Shown here piece by piece: positions 30,916 through 44,204 of a stretch of DNA of 64,000 bases. Position numbers and translations under genes: made by a program. The stretch comes from Zarea fungicola. Its lineage: Eukaryota; Ascomycota; Sordariomycetes; Hypocreales; Cordycipitaceae. Position 1 is the stretch's first letter. Every line of letters starts with the position of its first letter. Below the pieces are notes generated by a model that made no database searches, was not told where the DNA came from, and saw only the letters and a program-made list of their open reading frames with translations. The stretch lies in NCBI GenBank assembly GCA_900169235.1, contig FWCC01000313.1, positions 1,995 through 65,994 on the forward strand, read 5' to 3'.

Positions 30916-33438
30916 CTAAATAGTTAGAGATACTTGGAGAGGCAGATTCCTACTACTGGTACCAACGGAAAACACATATTTACCCCTCTGCAGGTGCCAC
31001 TTTTGCGTTTCGACGTTCCAGACGGAGAGGTCGCGCCTGGTTAGAAAGAATGTGACGGCCCTGCTCTCACCCGGCTGCAGGTAGACCTTTTCATAGCCGC
31101 GTAGTTGGCGAATGGGCGCATTGGGGATTCCGAGATAGAGCTGGGCGACCTCGGCACCGAACCGGGTACCCGTGTTGCGCACATTTGCTGTGACGGTGAT
31201 GATGTTGTCCCAGAGATCGGCCTGGCCACCGGGGATCACGACACCGGCGGCATACTCGTTGGTGTTTCCACCGTCGACGTGCTGGACGTTGGCGTTGGAT
31301 ACGTCAAAGGTCGTGTAGCTAAGCCCGAAACCGAATTCGTAGCGTGGCTCAATGCCTGCCTTGTCGAAATGCTTGTAGTCGGTGTACACGCCCTCTGAAA
31401 AGTTGGACTGCGGAAAGTTCAAGGCTCCCTCGTTGGAGGGTGCGAGCACGGCATAGTCCGTCTCCTTCTTGGCGAGCGTGTAGGGGAGCTTGCCCGAGGG
31501 ATTGGCTTCGCCGTAGAGCAGCGAGACGAGTGCGTTGCCCGAGTCCTGACCAGGAAGGTGTGCAAGAATGATGGCCGTCACGTTGGCGTGCTCGACAAAG
31601 GCGTCAATGACGCGAGGGCCGGCGTTGTGGAGGACAACGACGGTGTTGTTGCAGTTGTTGGCGACATTCTTGATGAGTGTGTCGGTGTAGTCATCAAGCA
31701 GCGCCGGGCGGTCATACGCCTCGCACGAAAAGGCATTGCCGAAGACGATGCAGATATCGGACGCCGGGTCTACGGCGGGGTTTTGGGAGGCAAAGTCGTT
31801 GAACATGGCGGTTCCGTCGCGGTATGTGCGGGCCTTGAGAGCCTCAAAAGGCGAGACAGAGTTGGCGGGCGTCGTGGCGCCAGAACCGCACCCGCTGAAC
31901 AAGGTGCCGTTGATGCCAATGGCCGAATAGTTGCCTCCGGTGCCTAGAGAGCCGGAAATCACCTCATTCAATGAAATGGCCGCGGCGCCGAGCTGCCATT
32001 GGACCAGATCGAGGCCGCTGGCTGGGGCGTTGAAATCTGGTGTCTTGGCGGAGTAGCCAAAGACGGAGATGAGTCGCGGCTTCTGGAGGGGCAGCGCGTT
32101 TGTGTTTTTGACAAGGACATGGCCCTCGACGGCGCCGTCCAAAAGGACAGATTTGGCAGTGGCATCACGGGCGTCGACAATGGTGTGAGGCTTTGTGACA
32201 TCTTTGGGCATGCCGAAGCCTGGGTTGGTAAACTCTGTGTCTTGCTTGAACTGGTACCAAGTTGCGAGGATTCTGACAATTAGCTCAATCCAAGCTGCAA
32301 CATACATGAAACATACCTGGTAGCCATGTCACTCAGTCTCGACTCGGGCACGGAGCCATTCTTGACCGACTCGACCAGTCTATCGCCCCAGAAAGCGCCG
32401 GCATCTGGCATGGCCATGTCCAAGCCCGCAAGAGCACCGGCGTAGCCAGTGTGCTGAGCGCCCCAGTCCGAAACGACAAAGCCCTGGAAACCGAGCTCCG
32501 TCTTGAGCAGACCATTGAGGGTCTTGCTATTGGCGCATCCATACGAGTTGTTGACGCGCTGATATGAGCACATGATGTTGCCGGAGCCGGCGTGAACGGC
32601 ATCCTGGAACGGCCTGTCGGTCAGCGAATGCTTATATTTACCAGCTTATCTCTAGATCTTACCATAGGTATAGCTCATGCATGGTCTTGTCGTCAATGTT
32701 GGAGGAGACGGATTGGACGTTGCCGTTGGGGTTTCTATTTGTTTCTTGTTCATTGGCAATAAAGTGCTACGCATGTCAGTCGGTGCTGGTCTCAGCTGGT
32801 GCTGGCTCACCTTTGTGCTCGTCATGACACCCTGACCTTGGATGCCAATGATGCTCTGCGCCGCCAGATTGCCAGATAGATATGGATCGGCCGAAAAGCT
32901 TTCCCAGTTGCGTCCGCCGAGTGTTACGCGCCAGGCAGGGCCAACCACTGGACCGAGCAAGACGTTGACGCCCTTTTTCTTGAATTCGGCTCCCAAGGCA
33001 GCACCTCGGCGGTTCGCCAAGTCTTTATTCCAGCTAGCGCCGACGTGAATGCCGCTGGGAAACGAGCTCACAAAGTCGGCACCGCGCAGGCCCTGTCCGG
33101 CGTCGCTCAGGCACATGCCAGGAAAGCCGAGGCGTGTGATGTTGGGAACATTGCCGGAGCATCCGTTGCTGCTGGAGACGCCGGCAGTGAGGCGAACCTT
33201 TTCCTCGAGCGTCATTTGTGAGACCAGGCCCTTGGCTTTGGCAATGGCGGCTGCCCAGGCACCGACGCCTGATACCTCGGCTGCATCAAGTTAATAATTG
33301 TCCGTCTTTGTGATGAGGTCACGCACGAGAAGGATATACGGGAGGCGATTGGCCGTAAAAATAGGTGTCATTAGTAATGTCGCCCGCTGCGGCTGCAATG
33401 ACAAGGCCAGCCGCGGCCAAGAGACATGCAGCAACCAT
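30916..33438 (-). CDS. Secreted GH3 beta-glucosidase
   Basis: Releases glucose from the non-reducing end of beta-glucosides such as cellobiose, outside the cell. I read five exons: 33438-33327, 33280-32811, 32766-32663, 32613-32317 and 32272-30916, giving 779 residues. Introns are 44-49 bases and each junction restores conserved GH3 sequence ([34 protein letters not shown]). A signal peptide is visible ([19 protein letters not shown]). The nucleophile Asp lies in [11 protein letters not shown]. The second GH3 domain and a C-terminal fibronectin III-like domain ([30 protein letters not shown]) follow. Sequence upstream could add an exon (ATG near 33636, intron about 33600-33500), giving a longer N-terminus; I prefer the simple start. 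Glucose repression is usual in this family but no site was assigned. Confidence 0.92.
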
Positions 33439-34106
33439 GACGAATTGTTCGGCTGGCTTCAGTAAAGACGGCTTGAAGGCATCGAGTGTTGAAGCAGCCT
33501 ACGACGTAAACAAACGGAGGTCAGGCTCGCGGGGACCCACAGGTCAGACACGGCCTAATTTACCAGTACAGCTGGCGGGCCGGCTGCCAGTAACACATAC
33601 CAAATACAGGCCCAACACACAGTAGACCAATTCCATGACGCCTAGTCTCCCCCATGATTGTCATCGGCGTTAGGGGGCTATACTTGGCGGCGGCGCAACA
33701 GTCTGGCCGACATTCGCTGCCTAGGCTGGCTCTCAATTGAAGTTGTATAGATTGCGGGTGGCTTCCCCGCGTCTCCACTGGCCTTAAAGTGACCTAGTGC
33801 TGCCGTCCATGAAGCCTCACTGCATGCATTGTCACGTCAAGTCGTATTTTGTGCATAAACTCGCCATGCTGTAACAAACTGTTCCCGCGCACTTTACCGC
33901 GGGATTGGATATACTGAAAGAGCAAGACATGAACAAATTCCACAATACTAAAGCGATTCCGATTGATAATTGAGCCGCTGCATCACATTTAATTGGGCAT
34001 CACCCGTGCTGTATAAACGCAAGGCCGTAATACCGTAATCATACATGTCCAAGCCATGACTCGGACAAACCACGCGATCGACGCGTGCGCGCCTATACTG
34101 CTGTTC
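33439..34106. other. Intergenic region between beta-glucosidase and G-alpha genes
   Basis: Promoter of the beta-glucosidase gene and 3' flank of the G-alpha gene. A possible extra 5' exon of the glucosidase lies near 33601-33636. Nothing else is supported. Confidence 0.45.
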
Positions 34107-35370
34107 CTATAGTATCAACTGCTTGAGATTTCGTTGTATTATCATGTCTTGTACCGAGCCCATGGTAATCTTGAGCAAGTTGGTATCTGTGGCATTGGTA
34201 AAGTGGCCGTAGATTTCCTTTTCTGGGTTCCGGCTTAGAGCCTTGAATTTATCGAGGAAATATTTACTGGCGGCCTTGTAATCGTCAGTCGGCCCATGGT
34301 AGTCTGTGAAGCCGTATTTGCTAATGGGACTTCGCGGCAGCTTCTCGCGGAACAGATCCATTTTGTTGAGGAACAGAATCATCGACGAGCGTGTAAACCA
34401 GTGAGAGTTTGCTATTGATTCCCATAGCATCAGGGCCTCGTTCATTTGGTTCTAGTCTTGTTAGCCTCTAATCACTGTACCGAGTCGGGCTACTCACGCC
34501 GTCCTTGTCTTCGACCAGGCATTGGTCGTAGCCGCTAATCGCGACAAGGAAGAGCAGACAGTGGACATTCTCAAAGCAGTGAATCCACTTCTTGCGCTCG
34601 GAACGCTGTCCGCCAACATCAAACATTCGGTACGTGAGCTGGCCGAGATCGAATATCGTTTCTGTGATGCCCGTGGTTCGGAGTCGCGAGCGCAGGAGAT
34701 CTTGGTCGTTGGGAACATAACCATCAGCCCAAATCCGATCAATATCCTCTACAAAGCTAGTTTCGGTCAGTCTCGTACCACCCGATTCCGTCATCTTCAC
34801 CTACTATGCAAGATTGTCGTGGAGCGCATATTCGTTGCCTTTTGCAATGGCCTTGTTCACACCACTGTCTTGCCAAAGACTCTTGATTGGTTCAAGGTAG
34901 TCTTGCGGAGGCTTTTCCTCTGGGCTGATTTCCCGGTCGACTAGGATATGGGCCATGTATTTCTATACAATTAGCGGCTGTTGGCAGTGCTTGGACACAT
35001 TGCTGATGCCTACCTCGTTGTCGCCATTGTCGAATTCGTAATGTAGCTCAGTCATGGCCTCTTGAATGGTTCGAAATGACTGGATAATGTTGCTAAAGAC
35101 CACTGGCTTCCAATCCAATCGCTCGCTCTTACTGAAGCCCTGCGAGTAGATGAGCTTCATCTGTTTCAGAATGGTAGATTTTCCCGATTCTCCGGCACCT
35201 ACGTTGCACAAGGTTAATACTGCGGTCGCGATTGTGCAGCCGACGGCAAACTCACCAAGCAGCAGGAGCTTGACCTCCTTTGATATGCGGCGTTCATCTT
35301 GCCGGATCATGCGATCGAGCTCGCGAGAGCGCGCCTCGCCGCTGTCGCTCTTGCGACTGCCAAAACACAT
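34107..35370 (-). CDS. Heterotrimeric G-protein alpha subunit, fungal group II
   Basis: A membrane-associated signalling GTPase coupled to seven-helix receptors. I read five exons: 35370-35256, 35198-35014, 34962-34805, 34756-34498 and 34451-34107, giving 353 residues. Motifs: G1 GAGESGKST; switch [10 protein letters not shown] with the conserved Arg; G3 DVGGQRSE; G4 NKMD; G5 TNATDT, where most families have TCATDT. The N-terminus MCFGSRKSD lacks the MGxxxS myristoylation site and has Cys2 for palmitoylation. With the body sequence this points to group II (Neurospora GNA-2 type) rather than groups I or III. The C-terminus ends LKQLIL and has no pertussis-toxin Cys. All five exons were needed to restore a complete protein. 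Confidence 0.92.
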
Positions 35371-38300
35371 TGTGCTAATGTCGAGCGAAGACGAGATGCC
35401 TCCACAGCCAAGACGGCTACAGGATCCTTCGTGGGAAGGCGGCGGCGCCAGTTTCACGGATAGCTAGGGATCTGGGGATTCGAGCCCGGTGGGGTACTTT
35501 GAGAGCGAGATCGTGCCGCGAGTTGTGCCGCGAGTTGTGCCGGATACGTCAAGTCTGGTGGGCGCAACAAGGCGTAGTTGAATTATCGACGTAGTTGAAT
35601 ATCGACGTAGTTGAATATCGACGTTGGTAAGCAAATGCGGTAGGACAAAGGGTTGGAGAGTGAAGTGACAACCGAACAAAGTCGAAATGTGGCGCCGGGA
35701 ATGTGGTTGAAAGGGAGCGTGGCGGCAGCGGCACCCTGGGGTACGGTGCCTACAGTGTTGAGGGAAGAGCTCGGGCTCGTCTACAAAGCAAAACTAGGCC
35801 TGGATAGCCAACAAAGCCATGAGGGTAGAAAGAAGGGAGCCAAAACGGGAAAAAGGAAAAAGAAAAAAAGGAAAGCAATGAGTGCAGATGGTGGAAAATA
35901 CTAGGGTCTGCATTTCTGCGGCTGGGGTCAGGCATGGGAGCCTCTAGCGGAGGGGCCGCAGGGCGCCAGCGAGAACTGCTTGGGGCCGGATGCCATGTGT
36001 CCGCTGCGAGCTGCGGCTTGAATACTTGATCACTAGTAAAGCCCTCCTTGATTAGTTTTCGCTTTTTGTTGCGTGGCTCGGAATTATTAGCAACTAGCAG
36101 AAAGGCGCTGTTTTGCGCGCCATGAATATCAACTTGACAAGCACGGCACAGATGGTTGTGTCATGGCCCTGTAAATTGTGGCCGCAGCGGAAAAGCCCTG
36201 TTTACCAGGTTACGTAGGATGGTTCGCAGCTCGAAATGATTACTCGCCTACGGGTCGGTGCCGACGAGCGCGCCGGGTACATTCTGCTGTGGAGGCCAGC
36301 CCATCAGTAAATTCCTACAAGTGACTTTAAAATACTTGCACAAGGATATAGCAGTACTATCCGATACTCTCTGTGCAGATAGGGGCAGGTTGGAGTGCGA
36401 TGTGAGTGGGGAATTGTTAGCGGCTGAACCAGCGGGAGGGGCCTGCAACCAGTGTGGAGGCGCCTAATAAAAGTCGCTAAAGGTACAGCTCTGAGCACCT
36501 AGTTGAGTATCTCGTGTTGTAATTAATCTACATTGCAATTACCGGTCGTATGCAAGGGTAGATGCCGAGTTGTATAAGAACCTTGCAATGGCCTATTGAG
36601 TTCAGGAAGTGCTGAAAGAAAGCCAGCGTGATTTTGTTCAACGAGAGCAGCTCAAAAACACCATGTTGGAATTTGCCAATGCCCTACGAGGCACGGAGTA
36701 CCATTACAGATTCAGGCAAATCTCCAGGACTTAAAGCTGGGCCTGAAGCCCGACGCTAGTGCCCCCACCCAGCGGATGGCGGGAGCCAGCAATTTCTCTA
36801 GCAGTCTTTAGCACTCAAGCACTCTAGCATCATGCCGAGACCGCCAGGGCGTTTAGTTAGGGGTCAATGGCCTGTTGCCAGCAAATCGTTCCCTGTTTGT
36901 CTTCCGAATGACCAACTACCTTTAAGTACCTAGTTAGTGACAGCTCACTTTTCAAAACGTGTAATGCCATCATGTAGGTATACAGCAGATGCATGATGCA
37001 CATCACTGCAGCCCCAAAGCCTTCTACGCCTCCACGTACATTCAGCAGCGCCGCAGCCTCACAGTACGCCTTGCATCCGAACACCTGCATGTGCCAAAGC
37101 CAACAGCTGCCTTGCCAGTGAGTCGCCATTCCCTGACTCGGGTTAGTACGTATCCGTCAACTGTCTCTATCCACATTTGGCACCGTCAACACCAAATTAA
37201 ACTTTATAGTCTGTACTCCATATTATACCAATGTATGAACTGGGAGACGCTGTTGTGTAATATTGCCTCGTGTTGGCCGCAACCGGAACTAGATTCTTGC
37301 CCCGCGTGCATTACCAGTATTGGCATCAGTTACTTGCCCCATCTGTCTGCAATGGTCTGTCAAGTGCCCATCTGATCGATCCAAGCCATCGCTATTAAAG
37401 ATCTATTATTGACACAGCTTCAGCGCTTCAGCAGCGTTTGAAATACGGAGACTTGGCTTCAGTTGACTCGTATCTACCAGTCTGCTCTTGGGGATGGACT
37501 ACCAAGTACCATCAGGGAACCGCACCACTGGCGAATGAAAGACCAGCTCCGGGCATAGCTCCGGGACGTCCCTGCGGTTCCAAGGAGATGAGTAACCACA
37601 TTTTTTATTACACACGCCAATAATAAAAAGTGCCAAGAATTCTCCATGCCTCAAACGAGCTCCACAGCATTGGTTCCCTTCCGCAGCCACCGCTTCCCGC
37701 CCGTCAGCCGTTGACTGAAATCAGAATAGTCAATCAACGGCCGAGTCTGTAGACACGGGACAGACTTCAAATCGGCAAGACCCTCCTCGTCTCGGGTCAA
37801 AGCGCCAAGTCGGGCTCCTCGTCCGACGACTGCATCGAGTGACAATCACTTACAGCACATTGACAGCTCGAACCCAACTCAAGACATGCACTAGGGCTCT
37901 GGAGCAGTCTTGCTGAATTAGAACGATGCTCTCTCACAGCTTATATTAGCGCATCGTATCCCTAGGAAGACTGCAGCCTTGTTCATTAGTACATGTAGTA
38001 CAGACCACTAAAGCCCCTTGCCATATTCAACTACATGCTAGCCCCCAGTACAGGAGTGGGTGCTAGCACATGTACCGCCATGTCTTAAGGATCCAAACTA
38101 GCTTGGGCTGGGAATTAAGTCTATAATCAGGCGAGTGGCTAATGCCCTTCCAGGAAGGCTGACAGCACCTCTGTACCGCCCACGGCGTCGAGTTCTATGA
38201 CAGTCCAAGATCCTGACGTCTCCTTCCAAGCTGGGAAAGAGAAAAGCTGCCATTGCTCACAAGACCATTTGAACTCGGCATCAACAGGCTGCCCTACAAT

Positions 38301-39818
38301 CAGCATTGGCTAAACTGGGCCAAAGTCATGTCTGTTTGGCGTTTCCACATGTCATTGTATCGGACAGGGACAATGCAGGAACCATGTCAGGGGTCAATTC
38401 AACATGTCTTTTGTTTGTGGCTGTACAAGTTGTAGAACTCTTGGGTTCAATCAGAACCAAAGTCCTCAATCAAAAAGGTGTTTGACTGCTCAATCAACAC
38501 AGATACCGAGCATGGATAACTGGATTCCGACCACGGGTGCAGCGGAGCGGAAAATGGGAGCGCGATCCACTTCACAATCTATTTGAAAACCCCTTTGTAA
38601 CTAGTTATCGAGTATGGCAGGGGCTGGAAACAGTTCCCACCACCAAGATATCAGGCGGCTTCCTGCCACAATGTGTATGGTACTAAAAGGATCCCAATCG
38701 ATGCTGCAGTTCAGTGAAATATGTCTTGACGATGACGAGGATGACGGAGTATGCTCCGGTTGATGCAAAAGCGTTGCGCCCGATCGGTGCTACTAGCTGT
38801 CGTTACAGGAACCCAAGCAGCCCCTTTTCTAGCTTCGCTACGACGGCTGGAGCCCGGTCGGATCGGTTCGACGTGCAGTGTGAGGCTTTGGGTACATCCA
38901 CGTGCCGGCATGCTTACATTTCTCATCACAAACCAGGATACACTATACCTCACACCAATTTTAAGATTCCCTCTCCATCTGGCTTCAATTGGTTCCATCA
39001 AGTTGAGGCGGAAGTCTCACGATGATTAACGACTGCCCACATCGACGTGACATACTGTACAGCAATGTCTTGTTCCACATTCTCTAACAAATTTGACAAG
39101 GATCAATTCTTACTGAAGCCTGGACAGCACGGACCAATGTGCTCCTTGTGTTGGGTGAGTATTGATGGCGAGATTACCCATGTTTATGTCATCAATATGG
39201 GAGTTGTAGACTAACTACTCAACGTGCAGGTTGACTTGGTGATTACTCCTGGTTTCTCATAATGACGATGCTGTCAATTGTTAGACAAAGGCAAATCTCA
39301 TAATGAAGAGCTCTTGCGCGCACGCGACAAGCCAGGTCGCTTCGATGCGGCCCCGAATCTATACTGCTTCTTAGGGTTAGGGTCTCAACTTGGCGTCATG
39401 TTGGCTGTCAACAAGTAGGGATAAGTGTAGCCGTCCATCCGCAAGTGACGTTGAGAATATTAGCGCGCTTCGGAAGCTTGAGATGACACAATTCTGTGGA
39501 ATTCATCTCCTCGCGAGATTCACGGCGCAATCACTGCAAGAGAAATAAAACTGTATTCCTCCAAATTCTCTTGAAATTTCCACTTCTGGGCAATACTGTT
39601 CAACTCGCCCCGCGGACACCCGCTACTGCCCCGCCAATGACGGACTCAAATTTTTTGCTACCCCGCCAGTCGTCATTGGGCTTAAGTGCAACGCCCTAGG
39701 CATGAGAAAAACTTTTGCAGCTCGACCTCTGGCGCACCATTTCTCACCTTCACCATCCTTTTCTATCCATCGTCACCGTTTGAATTGGTCCATTACGGCC
39801 TCTATAAATACATACAAA
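35371..39818. other. 4.4-kb divergent intergenic region, G-alpha and spermidine synthase
   Basis: No intact gene is supported here. The pyrimidine-rich minus strand of 35400-35900 fits the G-alpha leader. CCTCTATAAATACATAC just before 39819 fits the spermidine synthase core promoter or leader. In between lie a short coding-like relic (36519-36734), scattered small frames and a two-unit telomere-like motif (39371-39382). Confidence 0.5.
36519..36734 (+). pseudogene. Short coding-like relic with in-frame stop
   Basis: One frame reads ARVDAELYKNLAMAY, a TGA, then VQEVLKESQRDFVQREQLKN and LEFANALRGTEYHYRFRQIS before a TAA. The helical, charged composition looks like real protein and differs from the random frames around it. 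I do not recognise the family. It may be a piece of a transposon-borne or duplicated gene. Confidence 0.3.
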
Positions 39819-41133
<1,315 letters not shown>

Positions 41134-41337
41134 TTCTTCGGGAGTGGGAGTGGGAGTGGGAGGGGGGAATGCGGGAGTGCGGGAATGCGGAAAGGAAAAT
41201 ATACAATCTGGCCGAGAAACTGGATATTTAGGATATAACTCGGATCAATGATACTTTGAGCCTCCACGGCTACCATAGTCGTTGAATGTGAATGTCATGC
41301 TATATTTTTTTACGACTTGTATACCGACGTAGTCTAT

Positions 41338-42354
41338 TCACCTGCCCTGCGCTACATCTGGGTACACATCAAAGCGTCTCTGCGTGCGCAGTGGAATGTT
41401 CCTGCGCGCTTCTTCAATGTCGGCTGCCACCAGCTCGGCAGTGATGACCTGTTCCTTCTCGTCTGCCTCGGCCAGAACCTTGGCCATGGGGCTCACCACC
41501 ATGCTGTGGCCCCAGGCATTATAAGTGGCGTCCATGTTGCGCGCGGGACTGCACATGGCCACGTAAATCTGGTTGTCAACGGCCCTGCCGCGCGCCAAAA
41601 GCTCCCAGTGCAGCGCACCCGTCGTCAGGTTAAAGGCCCCTGGGTACACGAGCGCGAATGCGCCCTTGCGCGCAGCAATGATGGCGAGCTCGGGGAAGCG
41701 CACATCGTAGCAAATGGCGACGCCAATGGTGCCGTACTCGGGCAGGTCCACGAGCGTCACGTCATTCCCAGGGCTCAGGACCTCGGACTCCTCGAACCTG
41801 ATCTTGCCAGGGATGTTGATGTCAAAGAGATGCACCTTGCGGTGGGTGGCGAGGAGAGCGCCATCAGGGCCAAAGATGAGACTGGTGTTGTAGTGTTTCT
41901 TTGTGTCGGGGTTGAGCTCCGGGATGGAGCCGCCGACGAGGTAGACGCCGTTGTCACGGGCCATTGCGGAGAGGGCATGGTAGGAAGGGGCCTGCTCGGG
42001 AGATGGGGGCGAGGGCTGGAGGACCTCGGCGTAGTCCGGGAAGTACTGTGTGCCGTAGGGTGAGTTGAAGCACTCGGGTAGGACGATAATCTTGGCGCCG
42101 GTGTCGCGGGATGTCGTGGCGACCTTGTCGGCGGCATGGGCCAGGTTGGCGGCCTTGTCGGCACCGGAAGCAAGCTGAATGCAGGCAATTTTGACGGTGG
42201 GCGTCTTGAGCACCGATGCAGGGGTGTACGAGGCAGCCATTCTGCGAACTGAGCTGTGGAAAGGTGACGGATGATGAAGTAACGGAGTGGTGATTCGTGT
42301 GGAGAGGAATACGCTTGGCTTGGTCCTGATATGGCGCAAAATGATACCTTTCAT
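41338..42354 (-). CDS. NIT3: Nit2/NIT3-type omega-amidase (nitrilase superfamily)
   Basis: A carbon-nitrogen hydrolase of 338 residues in one exon. Relatives hydrolyse alpha-ketoglutaramate and alpha-ketosuccinamate; the Nit1 branch acts on deaminated glutathione instead, but this sequence is closer to Nit2/yeast Nit3. The catalytic Glu-Lys-Cys triad is visible in LPECFNSPYG, HRKVHLFDI and ICYDVRFPE. The N-terminus (MKGIILRHIRTKPSVFLSTR) is basic and free of acids, a probable mitochondrial presequence. A second in-frame Met, M39 (MAASYTP), would give a cytosolic form, so dual targeting from two starts is possible. Confidence 0.88.
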   Translation of the reverse strand: MKGIILRHIRTKPSVFLSTRITTPLLHHPSPFHSSVRRMAASYTPASVLKTPTVKIACIQLASGADKAANLAHAADKVATTSRDTGAKIIVLPECFNSPYGTQYFPDYAEVLQPSPPSPEQAPSYHALSAMARDNGVYLVGGSIPELNPDTKKHYNTSLIFGPDGALLATHRKVHLFDINIPGKIRFEESEVLSPGNDVTLVDLPEYGTIGVAICYDVRFPELAIIAARKGAFALVYPGAFNLTTGALHWELLARGRAVDNQIYVAMCSPARNMDATYNAWGHSMVVSPMAKVLAEADEKEQVITAELVAADIEEARRNIPLRTQRRFDVYPDVAQGR

Positions 42355-43050
42355 GCTATGGGTTTTGTCAAGATGAAGGGCGGTTGAACTAGGGTGAGAA
42401 TAGGAACGCGGGGATGGCGGAAGATGCTTGTGGAGGAAGCCATTTCGCGGAGGTCAAAGGCCGGCATTTCGCCGTTGGTCGGAGCTGGCTGTGGAGCCTG
42501 GCAAGATTGTACATGGACGGTCCGCGGCACTCTGATGCATTCGTAATACCACCTTTCTATTTTATGAAAATGTACTGGCACCTTGCATTACAATTCTACG
42601 CATTTATTTGCTGCCTCTCATCATGTAGCTTCTGGCGGAGCTGATTGATGAGATGCGCGAGTCTGTTGCTCTACATCTCCATTGTCTCGGCGGCGCGACA
42701 AACGAGCGCGTCAGTAGGGCGTAGGCATTCATTTGATACACGAGATATTGAAAAACGAGAAAATTTGGTCTGCCGTGCCGACATCTTCGTGACCGCAACT
42801 TATGTTGCACACATTGTAGCTATCCTCTTAATCAAGTCGTAGCTCCAACTTGGGTCCAAGCTTAGAGCATACACCGCCAGAGACGGGCGATTTCTCGAGC
42901 GTGCTGATCTGTAACCCTGTTTAGCACCTTCTCTGTGGCTCATTCCTTCTCTCACACGTTGTATATCTCAGCAAATCTGTGGTTTTATAGAACCGCTCGT
43001 CGCTGGTCGGGTATCTGCAAAGCAGACGGGTGGTCCCAACCATGTTGCAT

Positions 43051-43115
43051 CGACTTGCGAGATGACCGACTTGCGAGATGACCGACTTGCGAGATGGCCG
43101 ACTTGCGAGATGGAC
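43051..43115 (+). repeat. 16-bp minisatellite, four copies
   Basis: The unit CGACTTGCGAGATGAC starts at 43051, 43067, 43083 and 43099. The third and fourth copies carry single changes (GATGGC, GATGGA). Confidence 0.85.
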
Positions 43116-43845
43116 GCCATGCCGCATTACTTCTACATTGCACAAGTGTCAGCCGGATGCTTCATATTTCAGGCAATGCAAATATCTAGATCGCTGTGCA
43201 CTCCCCAGCCTGACAGGTTGGGCGACTTGTATGGTTCCCAGAGAATTATTTATAAACTCGTGGTTCCGTCCGTGGTAGGTTTGATTATATCCAGTTTATT
43301 TTCTCATATTGAATACATCCCAAGCCCGTCCCGTTACCCAGTCAAGAGAGGAGACCATTCTTCTGCAGCTGCGACATGTCTAATTTCCACAAAGAGTATC
43401 AAGTTGGGCTCATCCTTGGTTACAGTCCAGTGCCTTGCATCATGTGCAGCATGCGAAAGTAAGCTCCATTACCGAGACATGGTGAATGGTAGTTCTGACC
43501 GGTGTCTCCAGTGCACTGGCCTGTAGTTACTGCGGAGGATCATGATGCGCATGGTGCCACCGGGATATACAAGTGAGCAAGCTGTGTACCTACGTCAGTT
43601 ACGTTACACAGACCTGCCAGCATCGACAACACCTCATCAAGGGTCACAAGGACCTCGTGGAAACGGAAAAGGGCCAGGGGACAGTCGAGCCCAGGTTCAG
43701 ACACGAAAGCATGAGATTATTCTAGTAATTAAATCAGTAAGGAATATATTGTAATCTTCCACGAGACAGCGATCAACGTCTACCTGAGCCGAACCTGATA
43801 CGGTTTTGATGCTCGTAACTTTTGCATATGATGGCACTCTACAAC

Positions 43846-43996
43846 GTCTTTACAAGAGTGTTCAGTCAAGGTCAAAGACATGCAGCTCATGCTGCGGACG
43901 AGCACCAGCGCTGGCACAAGCAGCAGGAAAAAGGCCCTGCCTTTCTTTCTTCACGACTGTAATTCTTCAGCCTTGACTGAATACTCTTGTAAAGAC
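43846..43996. repeat. Long hairpin: 26-bp inverted repeat around a 99-bp loop
   Basis: The left arm (43846-43871) begins GTCTTTACAAGAGTGTTC and the right arm (43971-43996) is its reverse complement with one mismatch (G/A). The loop itself contains smaller complementary parts such as GCAGCTCATGCTGC. It lies about 210 bases upstream of the LST8 start. No flanking target duplication was seen. Confidence 0.9.
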
Positions 43997-44204
43997 TTTA
44001 TGCATAATGCACAATTACAAAAACGACGAGCAAAAACTATCGGAGTGGGATGTTACCATGCTTGACGCGGCCCCACTCATTTCTGTGCGCATGTGCCTGC
44101 TAACCAACAACAGCTGCGCTTCTGGCAACATTGCATCACAAAGATAGAGCACCGCTTAGACTCGGCACCCACCAAGACTTGCTTCTGCCACGGCGCTGGA
44201 CGCA

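Larger units (their letters stand above)
42355..44204. promoter_or_regulatory. Divergent intergenic region, NIT3 and LST8
   Basis: About 1.85 kb between opposed starts. It contains a 16-bp minisatellite (43051-43115) and a hairpin with 26-base arms (43846-43996), but no convincing gene. Confidence 0.5.
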
